Shown: piece after piece, positions 12,466 to 20,647 of the stretch
Numbering within the stretch: position 1 is the first letter of the stretch
Layout: the number at the start of each line of letters is the position of its first letter
NCBI RefSeq assembly: GCF_040359615.1
Contig: NZ_CP132942.1
Location: forward strand, 4,278,001-4,342,000
From: Tunturibacter psychrotolerans
GTDB taxonomy: Bacteria > Acidobacteriota > Terriglobia > Terriglobales > Acidobacteriaceae
DNA length: 64,000 nt
Direction of reading: 5' to 3'
Notes under the pieces: model-generated
Databases searched by the model: none
Told to the model about the DNA's origin: nothing
What the model saw: only the letters and a program-made list of their open reading frames with translations
Position numbers and translations under genes: made by a program

Positions 12466-13110
12466 CTACTGCACTAGATTCATCCGCCGCAAAAGTTCGT
12501 GAAAGCGAGGATCGCTACGGATTTCGTCGTGTCTCGGATCTGCGTTCAGTGTCATCATGAAGATGCAGCGCTTCTCGAATGCACGATCGAACCAATCGAA
12601 CGCCTCATTCACCCTGCCAAGTACTACCCGATAGTCTTCTGCAATGTCATACAAAGTGCAGGGATAGCCATTATGTGAGAGTGAATACTGAAGGTGGCCC
12701 TCACGATAGCCCTTCCACCCGTTCTTCTCGTACTCCAAGCGCAAAAGATGGACCTGCTGCGGAGAGGCATGCGTCTCGATTCCCTTGAGTTCAGCAGCGA
12801 CCGACTGATCGTACTTGCCCTCAGCTTCATAAACGTAGGACACCCAGCCTTGAACGTTACTCACCCCGTCTGGCGCTATTTCACTTGCGCGCACTAGCGC
12901 TGCCAGCGCTTCGTCGTAGTGTCGGCCGTAATAGAGCGTACTCCCCAGGTACCGGTTTGCAAAGAATGATAGCCGATCCAATTCCACTGCCTTTCGCATG
13001 TGGGCAATGGCCTCCTCAGTGCGAGTTCTTACAGTCAAATAAATTGCATAGCGGATCTCGGCAAGAGCGCTGTTTGGCTGTCGCCTGCGCCGCAGGCCTC
13101 GCCAGTATAG
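12466..13110 (-). pseudogene. TPR protein, C-terminal fragment
   Basis: About 210 residues of tetratricopeptide repeats (EEAIAHMRKAVELDRLSFFA, YLGSTLYYGRHYDEALAALV, ASEIAPDGVSNVQGWVSYVY). The tail (VNEAFDWFDRAFEKRC, then DPRHDEIRSDPRFHELLRRM) is typical of winged-helix/TolB/TPR signalling proteins common in Acidobacteriota. No N-terminal DNA-binding or beta-propeller part is present. The 5' side ends at the ScyD-like N-terminal scrap, so this is a truncated copy. Confidence 0.65.
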
Positions 13111-13119
13111 TGCCGGCGA

Positions 13120-13262
13120 GGGTCCCACGCGCAGCTTTCCTCCAAGTTCCAGGTCTACGCGTCCGGATTGACGGGCCGCGTGGCCTCGAATTTGACCCTG
13201 ACGGACAACTTTACGCCGCCGAAGCCTCAACCGCGCCAGCGAGATCGAAGACGTAGTTACCG
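13120..13262 (+). pseudogene. ScyD/ScyE-like protein, N-terminal scrap
   Basis: FQVYASGLTG in one frame continues as PRGLEFDPDGQLYAAEAST in the next. Together they read like the first propeller blade of ScyD/ScyE proteins. The frame ends at 13258. The matching C-terminal fragment lies 0.8 kb upstream with a TPR fragment of opposite strand between them. Confidence 0.5.
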
Positions 13263-13324
13263 GGCCATTCGCTCAGCCCAGCAAGGATGTCTGCGAATGC
13301 GGGGCAAGAGTTCTGGAACTCTTT

Positions 13325-13603
13325 AGGTGTAGACGATGTGTAACGCTACCATCGTTCGAGGTCGGGGTTGATCGCTCTATCCGCCCCGGCGACGACCATG
13401 CAACTCGGTTTTTCTCTCCATGCAGGGGAGGTGATGACTGCCTTGAAATTGTCCGCGGCGTTGGGTAGCTGCGATCGCGCATGAAAGCAGTCGCTGCGCC
13501 GTTTGGGATGGGACAGATCAACTCTGAAGTTGCTTGTTCCCAACGAAAGGAAAATTTGGAAAAGGTCGTCCTTTGGATATCCAACAGCAATGTTTTGCAG
13601 CAT
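13325..13603 (-). pseudogene. Alpha/beta-hydrolase remnant A
   Basis: Reads NAADNFKAVITSPAWREKPS and CMVVAGADRAINPDLERWY, the segment of an alpha/beta hydrolase that carries the catalytic Asp loop. The upstream part is scrambled. Remnants B (14605-14905) and C (15600-15830) encode the same segment, so the family was once amplified here. Confidence 0.55.
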
Positions 13604-13729
13604 GGATGGCTCTGGAAAGGAGGTCTTTCTCGTTGGTTGATCCGTTGGACTTCATCATTACGGTAAACAATGGCATAGAGCCGCCTCCTGAATGTTGGAT
13701 ATTTCTGCCTCCAGACATTTCAGGAGCGC

Positions 13730-14593
13730 CTATCTATGAGCAGTTCGCAGATCCATTGCCACAGATCTCGAAGCCGGCTCTACTACTCTTAGGTCTTCTA
13801 AAATTAAAGATCTGTTTTTCGTTAGGGTCAGCGTGAATACTGTCGTTTCTCGATTTGATTTCTCGAGGCGGACGCTGCCACCGTGCTCTTCAGCCACTCG
13901 ACGAGCGAGGGTGAGCCCAAGGCCTGTTCCGTTCGGTTTTCCTGCGGTCACGAACGGCTCGAACAACGTCCTCCGGACAGAGGCAGGTATACCGAGGCCA
14001 TTGTCCACAATTGTGACGTAGATCCGTTCATCGACCTCCGTAAGGTGGACCTTCACCTCAGGCACGCGAGTCGAGTGTGTCGCAGCCTGACAGGCATTGA
14101 GCAGCAAATTATAGATGGCACTTTCAAGATTCCTCGTATCGATGTCTGCTTCCGCCGGCGGGAACTTGCCGACTGTGATGGACACGTTCCGCCCATCTGG
14201 ATGAAACTTCACTGCCGCAACGGCTCTATCAACAACCAGAGAAACGCGCTCATGGACAAGCGGGCTTTTCCGTCCGCTACTACCGAATTGCAGTAGTGAA
14301 TCAATGCGCTCTGTCATCTCGAGCACTGCTTCTTGAATTTCGAGCAGCAGATCGGCCCGCACACTCGCACAGATATCGTGGCGCTCGAGGAACTCGGCGT
14401 TCGCGTAGATCGCCGCGAGCGCGTGGCGCATATCGTGTGATATCGAACACGCCATCCTACCGATTGCCGACATCCTCTCTGCCTCTATCGGTTGGCTTGG
14501 TGCACGCCACTGAGGGTCGTCTCGCAGGTCCAGATCAACGTCTTTCTCATTGCCGAGATCCGAACTCTTTGTTTTTCTACGATGCGTTCTCAC
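13730..14593 (-). CDS. Sensor histidine kinase (cytoplasmic, HisKA-HATPase)
   Basis: 287 residues. The GTG start at 14593 has AGGGGGA upstream. After about 40 variable residues comes the HisKA dimerisation domain with the phosphoryl His in ACSISHDMRHALAAIYANAE (about 45-110). The ATPase domain (about 140-255) has an N box (NLLLNACQAA), G1 (DNGLGIP), F box (LFEPFVTAGKPNG) and G2 (GTGLGLTLARRVAEEHGG). No sensor or transmembrane segment is present, so input must come through a partner or the N-terminus was lost. No response regulator is adjacent. The first codons also occur as a duplicate at 15520-15585. It appears intact among pseudogenes. Confidence 0.8.
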   Translation of the reverse strand: MRTHRRKTKSSDLGNEKDVDLDLRDDPQWRAPSQPIEAERMSAIGRMACSISHDMRHALAAIYANAEFLERHDICASVRADLLLEIQEAVLEMTERIDSLLQFGSSGRKSPLVHERVSLVVDRAVAAVKFHPDGRNVSITVGKFPPAEADIDTRNLESAIYNLLLNACQAATHSTRVPEVKVHLTEVDERIYVTIVDNGLGIPASVRRTLFEPFVTAGKPNGTGLGLTLARRVAEEHGGSVRLEKSNRETTVFTLTLTKNRSLILEDLRVVEPASRSVAMDLRTAHR

Positions 14594-14604
14594 TGTTCCC
14601 CCTG

Positions 14605-14905
14605 CGTTCTAGTGACATAGGTATCGAAGGACTGGCGCCTGCGACTTCCATTGTGAGGCTCCCGGCGCGTGCGGCCACCGTTCAAGGTCGGGTCGACCGT
14701 TCTATCTTTTTTCGCTACAACCATCTAATTCGGCTTGCTCCTCCACGCAGGCGTAGTCATGACTGCTTTAAAATTGCTAGCTGCGTTGAATACCTGCGTT
14801 TCGTGTCATAAAGACGGCCGATTCAACAAGCAAATCGGCTACAAATACAAGCTCGCGCAATCTTATCCGTGGCTGGGCCACCATGAAATTCGCGGGTCTT
14901 TGTAC
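14605..14905 (-). pseudogene. Alpha/beta-hydrolase remnant B
   Basis: Reads FVADLLVESAVFMTRNAG, then in a shifted frame NAASNFKAVMTTPAWRSKPN, a TAG, and MVVAKKDRTVDPTLN. This is the same hydrolase segment as remnants A and C, with a nonsense codon and frameshifts. It ends directly upstream of the histidine kinase at 14593. Confidence 0.55.
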
Positions 14906-14937
14906 TATTTCTGGCGATTCTCCCAGACTAAAGATAC

Positions 14938-15429
14938 CTATGCGTCATAACAACCTGTCGCTTCTGAGATAGGCGGAACAACGCTGAGACGATCAATCGC
15001 ATGTTTGACAAGTCCTTTCACCTCAGATGGTGATACGCCGAGAAACTTTGCAACCTCGGCTTCAGATGAACGGATTATCAATCTCAGCATGAATGCCAGG
15101 CGGGGGTGATCGGGCAAACTGCCAAAGGGCTCCGGCCGAAAAAAACGGTTCTCATTTTCCTCTCTGCGCGCGTCCGACAGTACAGCAATCGCCTGCGCGA
15201 TGAGAACATCTTTAGCTTGACTGTAAGCGAGTGCGGGAATGGAAGATTCAAATGCAGTCATATAAAGCTTCGCTATCGTGCGCACGAGCGTATCTTCGAC
15301 GAGCTTGCCATCTGCTACGAGATACCATGCCAGCGTCGCGAATTCATCCAAGTGCTCGAGCAGCAGGAAGCACCATGATGCGCTTCGCGGTGATGGGGTA
15401 AATGATACAGATGCGAATGAAGTTACCAT
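14938..15429 (-). CDS. Sigma-70-like regulator (ECF-like), divergent
   Basis: 163 residues from the ATG at 15429; GTG and TTG codons further upstream would add a poorly conserved leader. The N-terminal helical part (FLLLEHLDEFATLAWYLVAD, VEDTLVRTIAKLYMTAFESS) could correspond to a divergent sigma region 2. The C-terminal part (LPDHPRLAFMLRLIIRSSEA, EVAKFLGVSPSEVKGLVKHA) matches the shape of sigma region 4 and its helix-turn-helix. The usual region-2 core-binding motif is not evident, so it may be a sigma-like regulator rather than a true sigma factor. The frame is intact although both neighbours are remnants. Confidence 0.5.
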   Translation of the reverse strand: MVTSFASVSFTPSPRSASWCFLLLEHLDEFATLAWYLVADGKLVEDTLVRTIAKLYMTAFESSIPALAYSQAKDVLIAQAIAVLSDARREENENRFFRPEPFGSLPDHPRLAFMLRLIIRSSEAEVAKFLGVSPSEVKGLVKHAIDRLSVVPPISEATGCYDA

Positions 15430-15519
15430 GGTTGTCACTCCTAGCTTTGTAATTCCGCAGCGCGTTTCAAAGGCCAAGAACCGTCACTGCTGATGAGGCT
15501 CTCATCCAAATCAACACCC

Positions 15520-15585
15520 TTTTCAAACGTGAGGATATTGCCGCGGCCTGAACCTTTGTTTTCCTACGGTGTGTTCTCACTGTTA
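15520..15585 (-). repeat. Duplicate of the histidine-kinase 5' end
   Basis: On the minus strand a GTG at 15580 reads MRTHRRKTK, identical to the first nine residues of the kinase at 14593, then diverges through a frameshift. With the hydrolase scraps next to it, about 115 bases (15555-15675) repeat 14570-14690. This marks a tandem duplication of the hydrolase-kinase junction. Confidence 0.6.
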
Positions 15586-15599
15586 CCCCTATGATCTGA

Positions 15600-15830
15600 A
15601 AACGTAGATCGAAGGACTGGCGCCTACTACTTCAATTGTGTGGCTTCCGGCTCGTACGACAGGCCACCGTTCGAGACCATAAAGGCAGCCGGCTCAACAG
15701 GCAGATCGGCTGCAAAGTAATCATGTAACTGCGTGGGGTCGAGATAAGTAAACCCGTCTACCGCCGTGTTTATTCCAATAGATTTGCCGAGATCATTTGG
15801 GAAGCGTCTTATACCAGCAGCAGCGGTAGG
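15600..15830 (-). pseudogene. Alpha/beta-hydrolase remnant C, internally deleted
   Basis: Reads LGKSIGINTAVDGFTYLDPT and QLHDYFAADLPVEPAAFMV. It then jumps to the region equivalent to LERWPVVRAGSHTIEVVGAS, losing the roughly 35 residues that remnants A and B still carry. The segment probably contained the acid residue of the triad, so it is dead. Confidence 0.55.
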
Positions 15831-15889
15831 ATGCTGCATAGCAGGGCTCATCCGAGGGCCGTCCGCGACCGAACCACTATCCTGTCTCG

Positions 15890-16147
15890 GCGCCTGATCT
15901 CGATTTGTGTGTATTTGTTCCTTGAACCACGGCCGCATGCTGAACGCGTATACGCAGATGCAAAACAAGTTTGCCGGATAAAGCCAAGCTGTGACGTTCG
16001 CAATCCGATTGCACAGACGATCAAGCTGTTGACAATTGCGACAAGGAGTCCGATCCAGGATTTTCGCGCGAGCAAGATTGTCGCTAGGATGGTGAGGAAA
16101 CAAGAAAGATAGCCCAAATGGAACATCGCAAAAACCGAACCTCCCAT
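15890..16147 (-). pseudogene. Small multi-pass membrane protein gene, frameshifted
   Basis: ATG at 16147 begins MGGSVFAMFHLGYLSCFLTI, LATILLARKSWIGLLVAIVN and SLIVCAIGL, which look like two or three membrane segments. A frameshift near 16000 is needed to continue as RIANVTAWLYPANLFCICVY and AFSMRPWFKEQ, another membrane segment. I do not recognise the family. It then runs into hydrolase remnant C. Confidence 0.45.
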
Positions 16148-16359
16148 TGAAGCTTCCTCCGATTCAGAGAATTAGTGATTCGTAAGTCTCTGATCCGTCT
16201 TCCGTGCTCGATCCTGTTGAAGTGACTATGAAGGAAGACTCGGATGATTGCATCCCGCAAAGGAAGGTATTTTCAACGCTAGTAACTGGTCCGCATCCGA
16301 CACCACTATTGAGGGAGGATTTAATGCCCCAAGGGTATGCACAACTGTTGCGTGCAATC

Positions 16360-16847
16360 TCAATGAAGTGCGGAATCTTCGTTGGAATCATGGACGAGGT
16401 GAACGCGGCCCTCAGGAATAATGATTTCGCGACGACCGAAGAGCCGCGCATCAAGTGAAAAGGCGCCCGGGCCAAGCAAGACAAGCGCGGCGGATATCGC
16501 AGCCAGATTGAAGGCAGCTAACGCACTGATGTGGTGGTTGTTGGCTTTAGTCATCAAAAATGAAGAACCTCCCGTCATGAGATAACCAACTGTCGCCGCG
16601 GCATTTGCAGCAGGTGTAAGAAAGCCGACGAAAATCGCCGATCCAACAGCGATTGCGAGCGATCCAACTGCCCAAACGCTAATCGAGTGACTGTTGGGTC
16701 CATCGAGCGCGTCAATTCCGAAAATGATTGCATTGACAGCAACTGTAAGCCGCAGAAAGATGAGACCGATGCCTGGCCAACCCTCCGGGAAGCTGGAAAA
16801 GAGTCTTTGCAGCGGATGCCTCCTCGGGACACAAAACGTGCCAGCAA
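16360..16847 (-). pseudogene. DoxX-family membrane protein, damaged start
   Basis: A continuous frame encodes a complete DoxX-like body: FSSFPEGWPGIGLIFLRLTV, GSLAIAVGSAIFVGFLTPAA, ATVGYLMTGGSSFLMTKANN, and LAAISAALVLLGPGAFSLDA followed by RLFGRRE. That is four membrane segments, about 140 residues. There is no ATG, GTG or TTG in this frame upstream of the first segment. A plausible start (TTG at 16847, LARFVSRGGIR) is in a neighbouring frame, so a frameshift early in the gene is likely. DoxX proteins are small membrane proteins, some linked to redox or quinone metabolism. A rare CTG start cannot be excluded. Confidence 0.6.
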
Positions 16848-16948
16848 AGAGACTAGCTTCTTTCGCCGCGAATTGGACCCCCAGATCGAGTGCTTTTCTT
16901 GGACTACTCGCAGACTCTTCGTACTTTCTTTCTGGAGTGTGGGTTTAG

Positions 16949-17578
16949 CTAGAGATGTATTATTCCGCGTCTAATTCCGATAGCGACGGCCTCGGTGCGA
17001 TCGCTTGCACCGAGTTTTTCCATGATGTGCTTAATATGTCCCTTTACTGTTTCCTCAGAGATGAAAAGGAGTGCTGCGATGTCGCTGTTTCGATTTCCTC
17101 CGGCGACCTTCTGAAGGACCTCAACCTCTCGCTTGCTCAACGTTTCAGCCCCAAGATGCTCAATGAGCTGAACTGCGACCTCGGTAGGGATCTGTTTCTG
17201 CCCCGCATGCACCTTGCGGATCATATCTACGAGCTGTTTTCGGGGCATGTTTTTGAGCATGTAGCCTTGCGCTCCCGCCTCCAGAGCGCGTTTAATCTCG
17301 GCGTCTCCTTCAAACGTCGTGAGCATGATCACACGGGCATTCGCGAACTCTGTGCGAATGGAGTGCAATGCGTCGATGCCCCCCATATCCGGCATCCGGA
17401 CATCCATAAGTGTCACGTCAGGCCGATGTTCACGAAATCCCCGGATGGCATCGTGTCCAGTTGACGCCTCCGCAACCAATTGCATGTCGGGTTCATTTCT
17501 GATGACGGTCGCAATGCCTTCCCTCATGAGAGGATGATCGTCAACGCAGAAGACTCGAATTCTGGGGGGCGCGCTCAT
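16949..17578 (-). CDS. NarL/FixJ-family response regulator
   Basis: 209 residues. The receiver domain (1-125) has the acidic pair in VFCVDDHPLMREG, the phosphoacceptor Asp in DVTLMDVRMPDMGG, Thr in VIMLTTFEGD and Lys in GYMLKNM. The C-terminal LuxR helix-turn-helix (about 145-205) reads TLSKREVEVLQKVAGGNRNS and SEETVKGHIKHIMEKLGASD. Its ATG overlaps the last codons of the upstream kinase (ATGA at 17575-17578), so the two are translationally coupled and form a two-component pair. Confidence 0.93.
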   Translation of the reverse strand: MSAPPRIRVFCVDDHPLMREGIATVIRNEPDMQLVAEASTGHDAIRGFREHRPDVTLMDVRMPDMGGIDALHSIRTEFANARVIMLTTFEGDAEIKRALEAGAQGYMLKNMPRKQLVDMIRKVHAGQKQIPTEVAVQLIEHLGAETLSKREVEVLQKVAGGNRNSDIAALLFISEETVKGHIKHIMEKLGASDRTEAVAIGIRRGIIHL

Positions 17579-20500
17579 TTATGTACTCGTTTCTCTTTTT
17601 CATGCTTCGGCGTCTCGAGCCTCTCTCGGCTGAGCCAACGGAACCACCGCGATATAGGGTCATTCGAACCTTTTTCGAATGCGATCGAGCCTGGAACGGT
17701 CAGGTCCACTTCAGTTCCTGCGCCAATACGGCTCCGAAGTCTTAAATTAGCGCCAATTCTTTTCGAGCGCTCTCGGATGCCGACGAGTCCCCAGTGCCCC
17801 TCAAGACCTGAATGTAGCACCCGAGAATCGATTCCACGGCCATCGTCGCGCACCAATACTCTAAGATGTCTGCTCGCATATTCTACTTCGACTTCGATAC
17901 GGTTCGCATGCGCATGCATAAATGCATTCAATAGAGCCTCGCGGCCAATGCGGTAGACTTCATCGCGGATTAGCGGCCGCAAAGGACGCGTAACACTGTC
18001 AACGATAACGCGGTAGTTAGTGTTTCCGTCGAGGGGGAACTCCTGCCGCAGTCGGGAGAAGGCCGTCTCAAGGTTCTGGTCGGGCGACTCCGTTGTGCGT
18101 AGCCCGCGCAGCGCATTTCTACCTTCCTCCGTGACTGTACCCATCAACTGCAGAATCCGTTTCAAGAGGGGTTTGGTAGGAGAATCCTCTGGGAGTTGAT
18201 CTTCCGCTACATCAAGCTGGAGAGAGGCGCTCAAAACACCTTGCAGCAGCGTGTCGTGCAACTCCTGCGCAATCCGCGTACGCTCAGCGATCCGCTCTTG
18301 GAAACCAACATTCAATCGTTTCGTCAAGTGATGAATACGCAAACGATGAACGGCAAGAATCATCAGGCAACATCCTGCAAGACAAGCAATTCGGAACCAC
18401 CACGTTTGCCAGTACGCGGGTTCGATGACGAAAGGTACTGACGTCTCCGGGCCATTCCACAGGCCGACATTGTTCGAAGCAACAATACGGAAAAGATATG
18501 TACCAGGACCCAGATTTTTATAGACAACCTGCCTAGACGCAACGGAGTCGCTCCAACCTTGATCGGAGCCATCGAGCTTATAGCGAAAACGGATGCGCTC
18601 CGGCACAGCCAAGTTCGTGCTCCCGTAGTTCAAGGTAATGGTCTGAACTCCAGAGGGAATCTTGATGGAGTTCTGCGCATTCACCGGACTTCCGCCGGCC
18701 GACATAGATTCGATTCGCACCGTGACTGGAGTCGAATTTTTGGAGATAACGATCGGATCGGCCATGGACAAGCCCGACTTGCCTGAGATCCAGATGCGGC
18801 CTTCACGATCTGCCACTACAGGGCGGTCGCGACCCGCGCCATCCACTCCCGGAAGGCCGTCGTCGATTCCGTAGCTTTGAACATCTGTTTCAGAAAGCGA
18901 ATCGCTCAGAAGCCGATCGTGGTTCACCCGAAGTACATGATCGGAAGTGATGAACCACAACGAACCCATCCCATCCTCTGCAACTCCCAGAATTTGTTCC
19001 CGTAATGCCTCCGGCAGCCTTACTGGAACTCTGATCTTTCCAGAGGATAGGTACACCAGACCGTCGGAGGTTACGATCCAGAGAACATGCTTTGTATCTT
19101 GAAAAATCGTTCTTACGATTGACGAGGGTAAGCCATCACTAGCTGTGCGATTTTTCCAATGTCCATTCGCGAACGAAGCCAGACCGCTTGGAGTAGCCAC
19201 CCATGTTGTCCCATCGAAACCTTCGACTATGGAATTAACACCATTTGACGGGAGTCCGCTGGAGTCCGAATAGTTGGTAAATTTCCCGCCATTCAGTCTA
19301 CTTACGCCAGCGCTCACAGTCCCAGCCCAGATCGTCCCATCGCGATCACGGTGCACGGAATAAACACTGTTCTGCGCAAGGCCATCCGCCTGTGTATAGG
19401 TCCGGGCTGTAAATGAATCGCCTTTTCCGGTCAGCACCGTGAGACCGCCATGTTGCCTCCCAACGCATACTTCACCATTGCCCCCGCTGATGGAATACAC
19501 AACATCGTGCTCCAGTCCATCGACAGTTATATGGCCAACTTGCCCTTCCTTCATCCAGTAGAGACCACCGGAGAGCGGCGCGAACCAAATCCGATCCGTA
19601 GAGTCGGCATAGACTGATCCAATACCGCTTGAAGGAAGACCGTCAGAAGTCGAATACGTCGTGAGCGTTCCATTTCGCAGTCGCTCGATTCCTCGCGAGC
19701 CGCCGAACCAAATATCTCCGTCAAGGTCTTCATAGATTGCTGTTACCTCGAACCCAGGTTTTGGGTTGAGTTGGTCGAGCGAAACAGCGCCGGATGGAGT
19801 GATGCGCACGATGCCATGGTTCGTTCCAACCCAGATGTTCGCGGCACTGTCTCTGGCCATCGTCAGGATCTGGAGTTGCTTAAGAGAAGAAGGCAGATTG
19901 AGCGTGGCCAGTACGCCGCCCTCCCACAAATGAATCCCATCGTCGCTTCCAATCCACAAGCCGCCGCTCTCCGCGGGCAAAAGGGCATTAATCTTAGAAT
20001 CTTTGAGTTCTTGGGCAACCCTTGAAATGTGCCCTTGGCTCAGGCGAAACAGACCGTTGTCTTGTGTGCCGAGCCAAATACTCTGGTCTCGCGTTGCAGC
20101 AAGTGAAATGACATTGCCGGGACTTTGCTCTGCGCTGACTATCGTCTCCATGCGTCCATTCTGGTATCGGAATGTCCGGTCCCCTAGTCCGGAGAGAATG
20201 ACGCCGCCCTCATAGTCGGAAATGGCCGCTGTGAAGGTGATGTCCTGGAGATCGAACCGCGCATATGGATCCTCGAACCTCCCGTCACGATAAAGAAGCA
20301 TGCGGGGGCCCTCGAGACGAATCCAGAGTTTCCCGCTGGCGTCGGTAACAAGACCGCGGACGCGATTAATCAAAGGCGAGTTCGGAAGAGGCCGCTTAAT
20401 CAGGGTGAAATTGGACCCGTCGAAACGGACCAGACCTCTTTCGGTTCCAATCCACAGATAACCATCGGCCGATTGACGAATGGCGTAGATTTTTCCTCCA

Positions 20501-20643
20501 AGGAACCCTTTGTCCTCTCCCCATTTGTCATGTACGTATTGTGAGATTTTTCGGGCAGGGTCTAATCCAAAAGCAGCATTCACGAGACACAAGAGCGCGA
20601 TTCCAGTTATAAGTCTTTTAAATAGCCGATGCCTCTGCACCAT
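17575..20643 (-). CDS. Two-component propeller sensor histidine kinase
   Basis: 1022 residues from the ATG at 20643; a TTG at 20673 would add ten residues that overlap the previous gene. Signal peptide about 10-27 (LITGIALLCLVNAAFG). Two periplasmic seven-bladed propellers (about 35-650) are built of repeats such as YLWIGTERGLVRFDG, SIWLGTQDNGLFRL and DIWFGGSRGIERL. A Y_Y_Y domain follows (about 660-730, RFRYKLDGSDQGW). One membrane helix lies near 750 (FRIACLAGCCLMILAVHRL). HisKA_3 has the phosphoryl His in RIAQELHDTLLQGVLSASLQ. HATPase shows REALLNAFMHAHANRIEVEV and RDDGRGID. Such sensors often detect sugars or glycan products. It is co-transcribed with a GH16-like lipoprotein and a NarL regulator, which suggests a role in carbohydrate sensing. 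Confidence 0.93.
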   Translation of the reverse strand: MVQRHRLFKRLITGIALLCLVNAAFGLDPARKISQYVHDKWGEDKGFLGGKIYAIRQSADGYLWIGTERGLVRFDGSNFTLIKRPLPNSPLINRVRGLVTDASGKLWIRLEGPRMLLYRDGRFEDPYARFDLQDITFTAAISDYEGGVILSGLGDRTFRYQNGRMETIVSAEQSPGNVISLAATRDQSIWLGTQDNGLFRLSQGHISRVAQELKDSKINALLPAESGGLWIGSDDGIHLWEGGVLATLNLPSSLKQLQILTMARDSAANIWVGTNHGIVRITPSGAVSLDQLNPKPGFEVTAIYEDLDGDIWFGGSRGIERLRNGTLTTYSTSDGLPSSGIGSVYADSTDRIWFAPLSGGLYWMKEGQVGHITVDGLEHDVVYSISGGNGEVCVGRQHGGLTVLTGKGDSFTARTYTQADGLAQNSVYSVHRDRDGTIWAGTVSAGVSRLNGGKFTNYSDSSGLPSNGVNSIVEGFDGTTWVATPSGLASFANGHWKNRTASDGLPSSIVRTIFQDTKHVLWIVTSDGLVYLSSGKIRVPVRLPEALREQILGVAEDGMGSLWFITSDHVLRVNHDRLLSDSLSETDVQSYGIDDGLPGVDGAGRDRPVVADREGRIWISGKSGLSMADPIVISKNSTPVTVRIESMSAGGSPVNAQNSIKIPSGVQTITLNYGSTNLAVPERIRFRYKLDGSDQGWSDSVASRQVVYKNLGPGTYLFRIVASNNVGLWNGPETSVPFVIEPAYWQTWWFRIACLAGCCLMILAVHRLRIHHLTKRLNVGFQERIAERTRIAQELHDTLLQGVLSASLQLDVAEDQLPEDSPTKPLLKRILQLMGTVTEEGRNALRGLRTTESPDQNLETAFSRLRQEFPLDGNTNYRVIVDSVTRPLRPLIRDEVYRIGREALLNAFMHAHANRIEVEVEYASRHLRVLVRDDGRGIDSRVLHSGLEGHWGLVGIRERSKRIGANLRLRSRIGAGTEVDLTVPGSIAFEKGSNDPISRWFRWLSRERLETPKHEKEKRVHK

Positions 20644-20647
20644 ATTT

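Noticed and set aside
11409..12560. 383-codon plus-strand frame
   Set aside because: Its first third is antisense to the KatA remnant and only the middle matches a ScyD-like protein; it joins unrelated DNA and is not one gene.
4307..16850. Idea that the many broken frames are sequencing errors
   Set aside because: Besides shifts there are truncations, reordered fragments and duplications, while long genes elsewhere (850 to 1058 codons) are intact. Some single shifts, such as in the OxyR-like gene, could still be errors.
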